Below, one piece after another: positions 1 through 12,900 of a stretch of DNA of 64,000 nucleotides. The stretch lies in contig WARS01000090.1 of assembly GCA_008933995.1 (NCBI GenBank), forward strand, positions 2,303,501 through 2,367,500. Direction: 5' to 3'. Every line of letters begins with the position of its first letter. The stretch's first letter is position 1. Source of the DNA: Datnioides undecimradiatus. Taxonomy: Eukaryota > Chordata > Actinopteri > Lobotiformes > Datnioididae. Below the pieces are notes generated by a model that was not told the origin of the DNA, did not search any database, and was given only the letters and a program-made list of their open reading frames with translations. A program made the position numbers and the translations under genes.

Positions 1-895
1 TGCAGAGGCCTTTGTTTTAGCCACTGTGGATTCAGCCAACATGTCTCACACACCCCCCCCCCAATCTTAATCAGTATCTAAAATATTCTCTTTCTCCGTC
101 CTAGATCTTCTCTCAGAAGCTCTTGATTCTTTTGTCACTGTTATACAGGAAACATTATGACTCCGATGGACTGCTTGATAGACACATCCAGCGTCTGGCT
201 GCCGTTCTAATAACAGGAAGTTCCTGCCAGCCGCACCAGGATATAGTCACGGTTCTGTAGCTGGCTTGGGTAAACTATCCCTCCCTCAGTGATCACACCC
301 TAAAAAACCACATTAAGTGTGATCTAAAAGTGCCACTAACACCATCATGCTGCAGGAAAACTTAAAGCTGCATTTACTGATATATTTTTGACCACTTGGG
401 GGCAGCGCGACACAGCCAAAAACACAACAGTGACGTATTATCACCTTGTAGAGTTGGGGTGGCGAAGATGTGAGCAAAGAGTTGACAATTTACACCTCAA
501 ACACAGAAAAGAGCAACAGTTTCAGTGATTAGGAGTCGTTTCCTGATCAATATTTACAGTTTAATCCTTATTTTAGCTTTGTTTAGCTTTCCACTAAAAC
601 ATCAGACTCTGTAGCTGCCAAATCCTCTATTATGTTTACTGGAAACTCCCAATCTTTGCAGGCAAGTAGTGTTCATCTGAAATGAGGCCGATGAGAGCAA
701 GGGGATTGCAAAACAGTAAAGCTGCAGGCAGGAAAACCAAGACAATGAGCTGAAAGACGCTAAAGTGCTCTGCAGAGCTGAGGCAATCGTTCTCTGTGGG
801 TCTGTGGCTATGAACGACCCTCTTTTGCAAGTACTTGCAAACATTTTATACACTGTTAGTATAAAACATGAACCAGAGCGGCTCTAAAGACTCAC
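1..895. other. 3' end region of PECAM1, terminal exon unresolved
   Basis: This stretch should contain, or lead to, the last PECAM1 exon and 3' UTR. A T-rich acceptor ending at 300 would give only G-C-D-H-stop (299-286). Another acceptor-like site near 24 opens VAKTKASA and runs off the window. Neither is convincing. No AATAAA on the minus strand was noticed here, so the gene may continue past the left edge. Confidence 0.3.
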
Positions 896-952
896 CACGT
901 GGAGAGTTTTGGAGCTCGCTGTACACTGTGTCTGTGCCTTTTCTGAGTGGGA
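896..952 (-). CDS. pecam1: PECAM1 exon: cytoplasmic tail with second tyrosine motif
   Basis: The exon has 57 nt, phase 1 in and out, with acceptor cattaacag and donor CGTG|gtgagt. It reads VPLRKGTDTVYSELQNSPR. TDTVYSEL is the counterpart of human TETVYSEV, the ITSM-like second SHP-2 docking site. The downstream exon that should carry the stop codon was not identified. Confidence 0.9.
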
Positions 953-3900
953 CTGTTAATGTAAAAAGCAACACATTAGCCTGCTTGAACATCAAAAGAC
1001 AAAGTTTCGTTGATACTGTCTCTTTGATCTTTCGTCAACAGAAACCTAAAAATAGATGAGTTGTGTCATATTCTGCAACCGCCATCTTGGGCCGGTATCA
1101 TAAACCAACCTGGCAATTAGCTCAGCCCTTCCTGTTTATAAGGTCTGCAATGGTACTGGGAATACAGTTATCCCTAACTTGGAGATGTGTTAATTATGGG
1201 CAATTAGGCCCCTCCCAGGATGTGTCGGTCCATAAGGGAATGTGGGCAAAGCAGGGAAAAACAGTTTTGGTGAAGATGTATGGAAAAGAAATGTCCAGCA
1301 AGGGTTTAAAAGAAGGGGGGAAAGTGGATGAGTAAAGACAAATGAATGAAGTTTGGAAACAAAGCGAGCAGAGAAAAAGGTAGCAGATGAAGTCCAGACA
1401 TTATCATTTTGTGTGTGTGCGCATGTGTTTGTGTGTAGCGTGTTTACCTCTGGCAGGGTCTACTGGCCGGGAATGCACCACCTCAGTGTACTCCACGTCT
1501 GGCTCCTCCTTGGACACCATGCTGCTCTCCTCGTCACTGACCACATCTGAAAACATGAACCAGCCATCGGCATGAATTCATGTTATATTATGGAGGGTTT
1601 GCTTTTCTTGAGCATTAGAACTAATTTGGTAAAACAAATTGCAGTCAACTAAAGGTCCACTTACAAGCCTTTTCCAGAGCTTTCAACCATATTATTACTG
1701 TACTTGCAACAGATTGTGACTGTTTTGTGTTTTTAGTTAAGTTAACTACTCGTTCTGTGGTCAAGAATGAGCCATCATGGATAAAAATCCTAAACAAGGG
1801 TCAGAATAAGTTAAAACTTAAAGCATGTGAGCAGAACAGCCAGATCAGAGTAAACAAACTCTATCTGCTGATGAAGACCATGCAGGAAATATGAAAGCAC
1901 AGGGAACACTAAGTAGACCTTGAGTGGGGATTAGGTTATTCCGTTGTTTTCTTGTCTGATACAGCTGATAGAAAATCTTGTACAGGTTTATTCACTAGTT
2001 AGCACATCTCACGTAGATGCTGATGCACAACATTAGTAAATTAGCTTGCTGACGAACTTCTACGCTACAGTTTTAGCATTTACCATTAGCGCATCAGCGG
2101 TAAGCATTTCCACAGCAGCTGCTCTCCAGCAAAACTTGCTTTAAGGAACAAAGGCTAATGTTCTCTGAAGTGCTGAGCTCTCATGCTTTCATGGTACGTT
2201 TCCAGTAAAAAGCACTGATATAGTGGCGCATATAACGAATCCAGCTCACCAGCTTCAGGTGGTGGCCTGCTCCACACGCTGACTGCAGCTTTGTTCACCC
2301 TCCCTGTGAAACACAGAAAGACGACATCATGTCATCATGCAGCTGCCAAACCCAGACTTTAATGAAGTTGTAAAAATTCAGTACTGATTAGAATAAATAA
2401 AACATACCTTAACAGGTAATTAGCAGTTTAATCACACATTACAGAGCCACATGTATTAATATCACTTCACTTTCTTCCTAAGAGTTGTTTGAGAGGAACA
2501 AACTCACTTTTAAGTCTAAATAAAAAGCTACAGATTACAGATTAGCCTAGCATACATACTGGAAATGGGAGAAACAGCAAAACTGACAACCTCTAAACTT
2601 GCCAGTGATATCTGTAATCTTGAATTCTTACAAAACCCGAAGCTTAAAAGAAAAAAACCATTGTTTTGTATTTGTATCATGGCGCTTTTTCAAACATTCG
2701 GACAGAGGCAGGCTAACAGATCCCCTATTCCAATCTGTATGCTAAGCTAAGCGCGGCTAATCCTGTCCCTGCTGTGGCTTTAGACTTCACAGTCAGCTAC
2801 GACAGTGGTTTTGGCATTCCTACCTAACTCTTGGCATGAAAGTGAATTAGCACATTTCCCAAAATGTTCATCTCTTTCTACATGTGTGGCATCAAGATTA
2901 CACTCTGTTAGAAAAAGCAATATTAAAGAGAGACTCTTTTTCAGGCACATCTGCAATTTGGCCTTCAGTGGAGGGTTTATTACTACTATAATAAAACCAG
3001 GAACATAAGAGCGGATTTCACGTCTTTATCTGTTACACTGAGAATTTTTCCGCCGCCTCGTGCACAATAGGTTGTTAAATCAGCAGCGGCTGCACAATAA
3101 GTTTTGGCAAAAACAACTTCCCGTTGCAACTTCCCAGTTGGTAATGTAATCTCACACACAGCTCTACCAGGCTTATGTGATTAATTTCCTCCACCTGCTG
3201 CATGTATTCAAACTGCCTTGGCCTGAAACAAAATAAGGCCTGCCCTCCCCAACACTACCAGTTTTATCAACACTGCACCCCTCCACCCCTCCACAGCCTG
3301 CACTGTGCCAACATAGGAAGTTTCTTGCAGACTCTATTGTTTCAACTTTTCAAGGAAGTCTCTGTTTTGTGTTCCATTTTAGGAAGTGAAATGACTTCTT
3401 GTTATGTTGGTATTGTCATGGACCTGTGCTTATATGCTTATATGACAGTTGCGACATCCAGTCTGTAAATGAAGATGAATGCAGACAAGATAGTAATAAA
3501 CATGTTCATGGACTTGGCATTTGGTGCATTATAAACATTTTTAGCATAGTTAGCTTCAGATAGATGAGCTGGAGCAAAATGAATGGTACTGACACGCTTC
3601 TAAATGAAACCACTGTCTTTATTCTACATGTCTCTTCCAAATCAGTCAAGTTATCAACCAAAAATATATACACACATTTCCTGTGACTGTGATAAAATGT
3701 ATATACAAGTCAATCTGTCACCAAGCCCATTAACACATGCACATCCGACAAATAGAGCAGTTGCAACAATAGATGACTTTGAATCACACGGACATGGCTA
3801 ATGGAGGAATTAAAGATAAAGACAGCAATGTTAAGTGTAAAGTCAGAGGCCATTTAGATTGCAGGAGGAGGGGAGAGGGAGCAGTGGGTCTTGGTTTGTA

Positions 3901-6900
3901 TTTTTTCATAACATGCACCCTCTGTTTCGCTGTGAAAACTCATCCGTGAAGGAAGTGTCCAAGTTCTACAACACTCGGCATCACAAACTGGATTACTGCG
4001 CTCAAAGTCCTTTCTTAGAGCTTCCTTTTCTTTAAAAACTGAATTCAAGTCCCGCCCACTGTCGGGCATCTCTACACTGTGGCTGGGATACTGTAGCTGC
4101 TCCTGTTGCTGATGTCAGCACGAAGTGATGTGATGCTATCTCGCACCCCATTGGTCCCTCTCCCCTCTGTGCCATCATAGAGTGACGCTGCGTCTGGAAG
4201 AAGATGATAATGGGCGCTCTAAGCATTTGGCAACAGTTCAAAATCAATGCCATGCACAAATGACTGAACTATTTAAGCAGCTTCTTCCTGCGTAAGCGCA
4301 GCCTGTACCTCTCAGAGTTTACTTCCTACAACAACTGAACCCTGACCACATCCTACTTTTCCTGCCTGAGACACAAACACAATGACACATGCAAAAAACT
4401 CAAAGACAGACGAAGACAATGCGCTCAAACGTGTATGTTTCGTGCATGCACGTAAACTTAAACAGGATATCTATACCTGGAAAACAACATTTACATTTAA
4501 ACAAGCCAGGTCACCACGACATGAACCTTGCATGCATATTCGAAAATGGATAATGGGATGAAAATGGACTGGCGTGGCTACGACAGGAAGCATGTCGTGG
4601 CTGTCGAGGCAACACAAATGACTATGGCTATGACACAAATGACTGTTAAGGTGACTAATGAGGACAGTCAGTGGTGCATAGGAGATCAGTAAAACCGAGC
4701 TACCTGTGACTGCGTCATAAACCTCTTTGTCGCTGGTTAGAGTCACTGTTAAAGAGTCATCTGATTTAGGGCTCGAAGGCTTTCTGAGAAATGGTGAAAA
4801 TAAAGTCAAATTGGGCAGCGGTCAAGTCAGGGAATAAACTAAACTAAAGGCCAAAAGTCTAAAGAGTATCTATGATAAATTCTGATACAAGCTAAAAATG
4901 CACTTCAGCAACCATACTGGTGGTTTTGCATGTTGTAACCTAATAAATGGTGCATCTCTAATAGCAGTGTTAAAGGCTCCCTGTAGAGATTTTCTCAAAA
5001 CAAATTTTACATCCACATTTGCTAGCTTGCAGTCTCCTCCTTCCCTATATTTTGCTTGGGCATTGCTATTTTGTTTAACACTTAACAGCTACTGGAAAGA
5101 CCTTTGTGTGCGTACCTGTGCTTCTTTGTGAACGTACATAGAGGATCCACTCATCAAATCATGTCTCCATAGTGCCATGAGAGGTTACACAACATCCCTC
5201 TACCAGGGATTAAACATACATTCAGTGTCCAATGAATTCTATATTAATATCTAAGTAATAGTACCATAGTACGGTGCATATTACACAAGGTCACTGGCCA
5301 ACACATTTGTTTTTCATTCTATCTTCTTTCTCATTTTATTTAGTCATTTTCTCTTTTAGGCATTAGATAGATCGCTGTATTTACTTTACTTAAAATAGTA
5401 GTTTGACATTTCGGTAAATATGATTATTTGCTTTCTTGCAGGGTTACACAAATTTACATAAAATTTGCCTGCCAGCACCTCCAATGCTCACTGATTAATG
5501 CCGATATATATATAGATGTTTTACACTAGTCACTTTGAGGTTGACAGTCAACTATTCTTAGTAAACAAGTTTCAAGTCTCTGAAAATCATCATGACACAC
5601 TATTGTGTAATTAATTACTACCTTGTTTGTTGGAAATCACCCTGAATACAATACAGATTGCATAAATATGAGATCTATATGCTCTTTAACGTGCAATCAT
5701 GCAAAACAACCAGTGTGGTTCTTTAAACGCTATAAATAACAGGAACATACCATAACAATCTCAGACTCTCCACCATCTAAGCCGTCTAAAAAAAAACAGG
5801 AAACACTAACTTCTGCAATATCTGTCACATTTAGAGGAAGCAAGTAGTCAAGACAACTCACACTGACAACTCAGAAGCTGCTTCCTTTTTACCTACAATA
5901 AGAGAGGAGAGGTGAGGTGAGAACAAGAGCAGGAGGAAGTAAGCGGAGGAAGGTTGGTTTTCATACATAGTTAGGTACAAGAGGCTTGACTTGCTGGAGG
6001 ACTGTAGGACTGTCTACCTCTCTTGCTTAAGAAGTACAGCACACCGACGACCACCAGCAGCCCTGACACCACCAGCAGAGCGAACCCTCCGATCAAACCT
6101 TGCTTCCACACTGCCAGGCCCACTAGAGTGAGAGAGAGAGACACACACAATAAGGTGACAAAGGTTTTTTTTAAGACTGGGACAGGTGGAGAAACAACAA
6201 CAGGACAAAAAGGTCAAAGTAACAAACAAACAAACATTTCAGCTGCATTTTTATGCTGTAATGTTGACGTGTAGACCAGGTGGTCAGTTGCTCTTTCCTG
6301 ATCATGTGACTTTTCATTTAGTTCCATCATAAGGTCACATTTAAAAATTTGTCCAATACTGTAGTTTGTGGCCAAATACTTGAAAACCCAATGACATTCC
6401 CATTAGCCTTTTTTGCATGTTAGCATGCTAAAAATGGGGGAGCTGCTGTCATGGCTGTAAAGTCATGCAAACAATGCAGTAGAAAGCATTGGACGTCTTG
6501 GTTGGTTTTGGGGATTAGTGCAAGTCAGAACTGAGATACACAGTATCTCAGTCAGTGCGTGTTAGCTAGCTGTGGCTAACCCAATGACATTCCCATTAGC
6601 CTTTTTGCATGTTAGCATGCTAAAAATGGGGAGCTGCTGTCAGGGCTGTAAAGTCATGTTTTAATCTCAGGTCATGTAATTTTATAAAAGTGAAATATAT
6701 TACATCTATGCAAATTGAAAGGCAAAGGGCAAACATTGCAGTACAAAGCATTGGACGTCTTGGTCGGTTTTGGGGATTAGTGCAAGTCAGAGCTGAGATA
6801 CAAGTACACAGCCAGTGTTAGCTAGCTGTTAGCTAACATCTGAGCCGAGGGTGCTGCTTGTGGACAAACTGCAAAAAGAGCGAGCAGTCAGTAAGTAACC

Positions 6901-9900
6901 AGCTATTAAATGCAGGGAGGTCACTGTTGCACTGGCCTCTGTAGGCTAAGGGGGCCTGTTAAACTGTACTAAACAAACAGTAGGAATTCATACCTGAAAG
7001 CGTGCAACTTTGATTAGCACAGAGCTGCTAGCTTGCTCAGTGGGCTTGAGCATTGCTAGCTTGCAAGCCGTGCATCCTGGTTACATGTAGACACTGTTGG
7101 CCAAGCTCAAAGAGCAGAAGAACTAAACTTTCTTGGCAAATGTAGCATGCGCTGTTTCTTTATTTTTATTTAATTTAAGTCTCTGAAGTAACTAGAAGAA
7201 AAACAAATGTTCAGAGGTCAAGGTCAGTCACAAAACAGCACGTCTAGGGTCTCTACTGAACGTAAATACCAGTCTCACCCTGTACGTGGACCATATCAGT
7301 GTGGACAACATTCTTGGCGTGGTTGATGGCCTCACAGTAGTATGTCGCGCTGTGTGCTTTGGACACCGAGGGGATGTGGTAGTATGAGTTGTTTGTCTCT
7401 GAGGTGGTGGTATGCAGCGGCGGTCCATAGCCCTTACGATACCACTTAAAGGTGATTGGCGGCGTGCCCAGAACACGGCATATGAGGTAGAGATCAACTC
7501 CTTCAAAAATCTCTTTTAAAGGGGGGACGACCCAGAGAACTGGGTCCTTCAGAGGTTCTAGCAGAGGAAGAGATGGAGGAAAAGGGTAAAGATTAGTCAA
7601 TCCTGCCTCAGTATAACATGTTTTTAAATTATGTCATTAATGCATAACAAGCACTTTTATTACACCAATGATTAAAGGAATACAAAAATGACAACAAAAT
7701 GTGCTCAATGTATTTGTTATTGAGCTTTAGACATGCTGATAAGTGGACTTTGTTACCACTGAACCAACTGTTTCCCTGTGTTGTGCTAAGCTAAGCTAAC
7801 TTATCGCTCGCGCTAGCTTAGTATTTGCCAGACAGACATGAGAGGTGTGTCTTGTCATCTGACTCTGAGTTAGGAAGCGAGAAAATGTTTCCTAGAATGC
7901 CAATTGCTTTTCTTAAATCAAAGTTATATTATGCTTCACATAAGTAAGCCCAAATTGCTTGTTTCAATTAAAATATAAATTAAAGTTACGCCGCTTATAA
8001 CTGAATTGAAAGTTTCAATGTCAAACGTTCAGTGGACCATGGACGGTGTCTTGATAACTGGGGCTAACGGCATCTGCTGAGGGTCACGGAAGTAAGACTG
8101 TTTTGTCAAATACTGTTGCATTGGTCAGCAAACAAATTTGAAATGCAACTTTTCAGCCTGATGTTTTAAACTGCACCGAAAAATGAAAATATGGGAAAAC
8201 TGGGCAAACTTAACGGGCTGAGGAAAGTCATGTGATATACACGAAACGCTGAAAAAAACGAACTAAATCGCCCTTGAGGTGAGATTGTTTTGATATTTGT
8301 AAATGTGGTATAATCATACTTGTGTCGAATATTTACCTACGACTGTGGCGTGGAGTCTTTCACTGCTCAGGGGCTGCTTGTGACTATTCTTTGCCTGACA
8401 TGTGTACTCGTTGATTTCATCAGTCCTGGTGATGTTGACTGTAAAGACAGCTTCTTGAGAGGGTAGGCTGATGATGACTGAGCTCAAGTAGTTATTATTC
8501 TTCATCAGGGTGTAGTTTATCGGCAGGCTGCCCAACTCTGACAGACAGTGGATCTTGACGGGCTGCCCTAGGATTGCCTTGCTATCCAAGAAGATATCTG
8601 GCGCGGAGACATAAGCTAAAAAGGACAAAGAATAAGATAAAAACAAATTAAACAAAGCATATAAAGCAAAAGGTCTGTTTAGGTATGGCATCATTTTTAT
8701 CATTCAGACAAACTGTAGGTGATTTCTATGTATTATAAGAGGACACTTTTGGTGCAGCAGTGATTTAAGTGATTTAAGTACTCCGATACAGGAAAAAGAG
8801 CATTTTTCTGTTGATGTCTGCAGGAGCACAAAGATAGATTACTGGAGCCTCTGTTAACATGCAGGTTATTCACAACTTCAGTTAGCGCTGATTCAGTTCT
8901 ACGCTGACGTCGAAAGCCTGGTTCATGACTGTGTAGACGGCTGCTTGATGTCATGTGATCATAAAGATTAAACTGTATTTTTGCTCACGATGGGCCAGCG
9001 GTGTGCATTAACTGTTGCAGATAGCATGCTGAACAGTAATGCACAGTTCACACTTTTCAGTGCATCTCTGACGGGTTCAGAGACGGTGGATTATAGAGAG
9101 GAGAGCACTTCACTCTTGGTTTAGGTTCAGTGTTGTCAGTTTTATTAATTATTTTTGAGTTTATGTCGTTCATCAGTTGGTGATGCCATTAACTCATTTA
9201 CAGCTAAAGGTTTCAAATGTTTTTGTCATTGTCCAATTACTGTTCTCTTGTACACACGCAACAGTTTTGTGAGATGGCAACATCAGCAATGCAGGATATG
9301 TTAAAATTAAGTCTTTCTGATATGTCGGGAGTACCGATGCATCCTTTACTGCATGTGGGTCCAGGAACATGCTGAGTGAGGTCAGATAATTAACATTTCT
9401 AGCACTGGAGTCTGTTTAACTGTCGACTTGGATATTTAAATCACCTGAGGTAATTAGATAATTAAAAAATAGTATCCATAAAATGGTAGTATTAGTATTC
9501 AGCAAGACTGAAAGGTTTACAGGACAGTGGTGAGACCAACGATGTTATATGGTTTAGAGGAAAAGACAGGAGGAAGAGCTGGAGGTAGCTGAGCTGAAGA
9601 TGTTGAGGTTTTCTTTGGGGCATGACCAGGATGGACAGGATCAGGAATGAGGACATTAGAGGGACAGCTCATGTGAGATGTTTGGGTGATAGAGTTAGAG
9701 AGGCCAGGCTGAGATGGTTTGAACATGTTCAGAGGAGGGACGGTGAATATGTTGGTGGAAGGATGCTGAGGTTAGAGCTGCCAGGCAGGAGGTCTAGAGG
9801 AAGACCAAAGAGGAGGTTTATGGATGTAGTGAAGGAGGACATGGAGGTAGCTGGTGTGAGGGAAGAGGACACAGAGGATAGGGCGAGATGGAAGAAGATG

Positions 9901-12900
9901 ATTCGCTGTGGTGACCCCTGAAGGGAACAGCCGAGAGGAGAAGAAGTATTCAGCTTTCTTAAAACTCTGTTTTTGGTCTCTTGCTACATTTATTGTTCAC
10001 AAGAGATGATAGTTGATAGATGAACATTTTAAGAGCCATTTCCCCTCATTTCCAGCCTTTATGCTAAGCTAAGCTAACCAAGTCCCAACTCCAGCTTAAT
10101 ATTCATTAGACAGATGTGGTTGCACCACCAGTCTTCTCATCTAACGCTTAGCAAAACAGAGAATATTGCCGTTTGAGCTTTGGTTAGCTACACGTCTGAA
10201 GGATGCAGTTCATACATGAACGGTAGGGGCGGTATGTGACGGGGTCAGGGGACATTAGCAGTAACAAAGTCTTGAAGACAAGTTATAGACCAAGTCTTTT
10301 ACCCATATCATTGCCTATATTTACTGTTTACATCATGCAATTGCAGACATCCTGTGCAGTCTGAGTTCTGTGGTGTGCATATGCAAGTTTGCGCAGTTTT
10401 GGTCATGACACAGCCAACTGTCGGCAGCTTTTACATCAGTCAGATCAGATTTGTGCAGCGGTGCACCAAAAATGCCACAAGGGTACACTGTGACTTTTAC
10501 GTGGGGGCATCCAGACATGAGACCGACACATAAAAATGTATCTAATGAGGTGCGTGTCTGCAAAACATTTCTTCTTACGCTGCATATTAAAATGATCATC
10601 CAGATGAGCTTACCTTTAGGACGTACGGTCAGGATTTTACTTTGCTTCACAATACCCCTGGCTCGAGCTGTACAGGTATAGTTGAACTCATCCTCTACGG
10701 CCTCCACAAAAAATATTCCATCGTCACTGTCATCGTTATCAAGAGAGTAAGTCAACTCATCCTTGTGGAGTTTCTCAGAGGCATATCTCTCACTTTTGCA
10801 GGTTAGTGTTACACTTTCTTTTTGAAAGACTTCATCTGGAGACATGGTGATAGTGGGCGCTGAGAACAGCTCTGTGGATAGATTAAAAACAAACAAACAA
10901 ACATGTTTGTCCTCAGTTGCATCAGTTTTGGCATGACTGAAGCCCCAAAACTGACAAAATGAGGTAAAAGATCATCAATGTTAAAAACAGATAAATAATG
11001 AAAAAACTCACCAGTCACTGAAACCCTCTGTTTGGCGCGTTTCGCAATATTCCCCATCTTCAGTTCACACTCGAACTCCGCAGGCTCCTTTGCCAGTGCG
11101 ACCATGCTGTGGCTGACGCTTCCTTCGCCAACGCTGAGAAGCCTCTTACCCTGGCTCAGATAGAGGACAACACGCTCACGGATGTGCATAGAGTTGTTGG
11201 TGGTGCAGGAGATGGAAAGTCGGTCTCCTTCATAGATCCTTTGCTGAGGGTCAATCTTCAAAACTGCTGAGATGGGCAGCTCTAAAGAGACAAAACCAAT
11301 GAATAGAAAAGCCCTGAGACAGGCGCAACACTTTCAAAACTACAGACACTTTGAAACGCTACTCACCTTCGACTGAGACAGTCTCGACGTTGCTTTTCTC
11401 AGACTTGAAGGAGTCTGGCGTTAGGAGGACGGTGTATGTGCAGTGAATTTTGTGGATGCCTTTGCTGCTGAGCCTCAGCTTGGCCTCCGCGTGGTTGACA
11501 TCAACCTGCTTCTCCATGATCTCTCTGGAGTCCTCGTAGAAGTAGAAGAAAATGGAGCCCGTCTCACCTGGCGCTGTACACGTGGCCGTTAGCTCCTCCC
11601 CTTCACTAATCTCATCTTGGTTAAGGCGGAGTTGTGGTTTTGACAGGCCTGGAGACTCAAAATTCAAGAAACTGAATTTAGTCTGAAGCAAACGGAGATG
11701 AAACAGCATCATCTTCTGCCAACTTTACATAGAGAAACACGTCATTACCATCACAGAAGATCTGAAATTATAATTATATACTTGACACTGCAGCTATATA
11801 ATACAATATAAACTGACCTGTTACTGTGAGCTTCTTGGCTTCGCTGGTCATATCTTTGTCCTTGACTTTGATGTTGCACTTATACTTGCCGGAGTTGGAG
11901 ACCTTCGCCCTGGGCAGAGGATACATAAAATCCTCCGAGGAGCTTTTGTTCCTGGTGACGACTATGTTGTTGTCCTTGTATAAAGTGTATTCAAGATTCA
12001 GCTCCTCCTGCCCCGAGCTGCTGACGAAGGCCTTACATCTCAGGATCACATTGGTATCCCGGGTTACGTCGGCGCTGGGCTCGATGGACAGGTTGATTTC
12101 TTTTATTGTGAACACTAAGGAGAGAATTTTAGAAAATTAGACATAATGTAAAAGCTAATCCCCCACACTGAAGGCGATTAACAATGAAACCCTATGCCTG
12201 AACGGTTACATTAGCACTTTGGAGCATTTAATTTAATTTAATTACAACACATTTTTTGTTTGCTGATGACTTATGTGTTTATTTTAGAGTTAAAGTCGAC
12301 TAATACAATACTTTTTTGCAGATTGTGAACCTTTCTGTTTAAATCAACACCCTTGGTCACTTCGTTGCAGTCATTTGAAACCATGAAACATCCTCATAGC
12401 TGAAGTTTCTATCACATTTGCCATGTTCCCGAGTAAAGGAAGCTGACGTTGTTGTTGTTGTTACCCTGGAAGTTCATCATAACTGTGACAGCGTCCTATC
12501 CGGGCGTGTGACTCACAAAAGAAACAATGCATGAACGCATGACTGTAAAATTCTTTGGAAGTGATTTAACATTAAAAAATGCCAGATGAAAGACGTAAAT
12601 GAGGAGAAACATAGTCCAGCTGCGGTATGTCCAGCTGGACCTACAGCTTTAGTGCAAGCGTTGAGCTTATATATTCAACTTGTTTGCGGTCCTGTGTCAT
12701 TGGTAGCTCTCAGGGGTTACAGGAGCCTCAACATTAAAGAGTGTTTGCATCAGTGGGCCGGCATGATCTAACAGAGACGAAGCTGCCCATTTAGCTGTCA
12801 AAGATCAGACGTTAGTCACTGATACAAATGCCAAAAATGCATGTTTGCCACCTCGACCTTAAAAATAGGCAACTCTGCTCAACTAGGAACATAGACACAA

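Noticed and set aside
1..23. Possible PECAM1 exon VAKTKASA at the window edge
   Set aside because: The acceptor lacks a pyrimidine tract and the exon is cut by the edge, so it cannot be tested.
286..299. Possible terminal PECAM1 exon giving G-C-D-H-stop
   Set aside because: It has a good T-rich acceptor and compatible phase, but four residues with no similarity to the known PECAM1 C-terminus are not enough.
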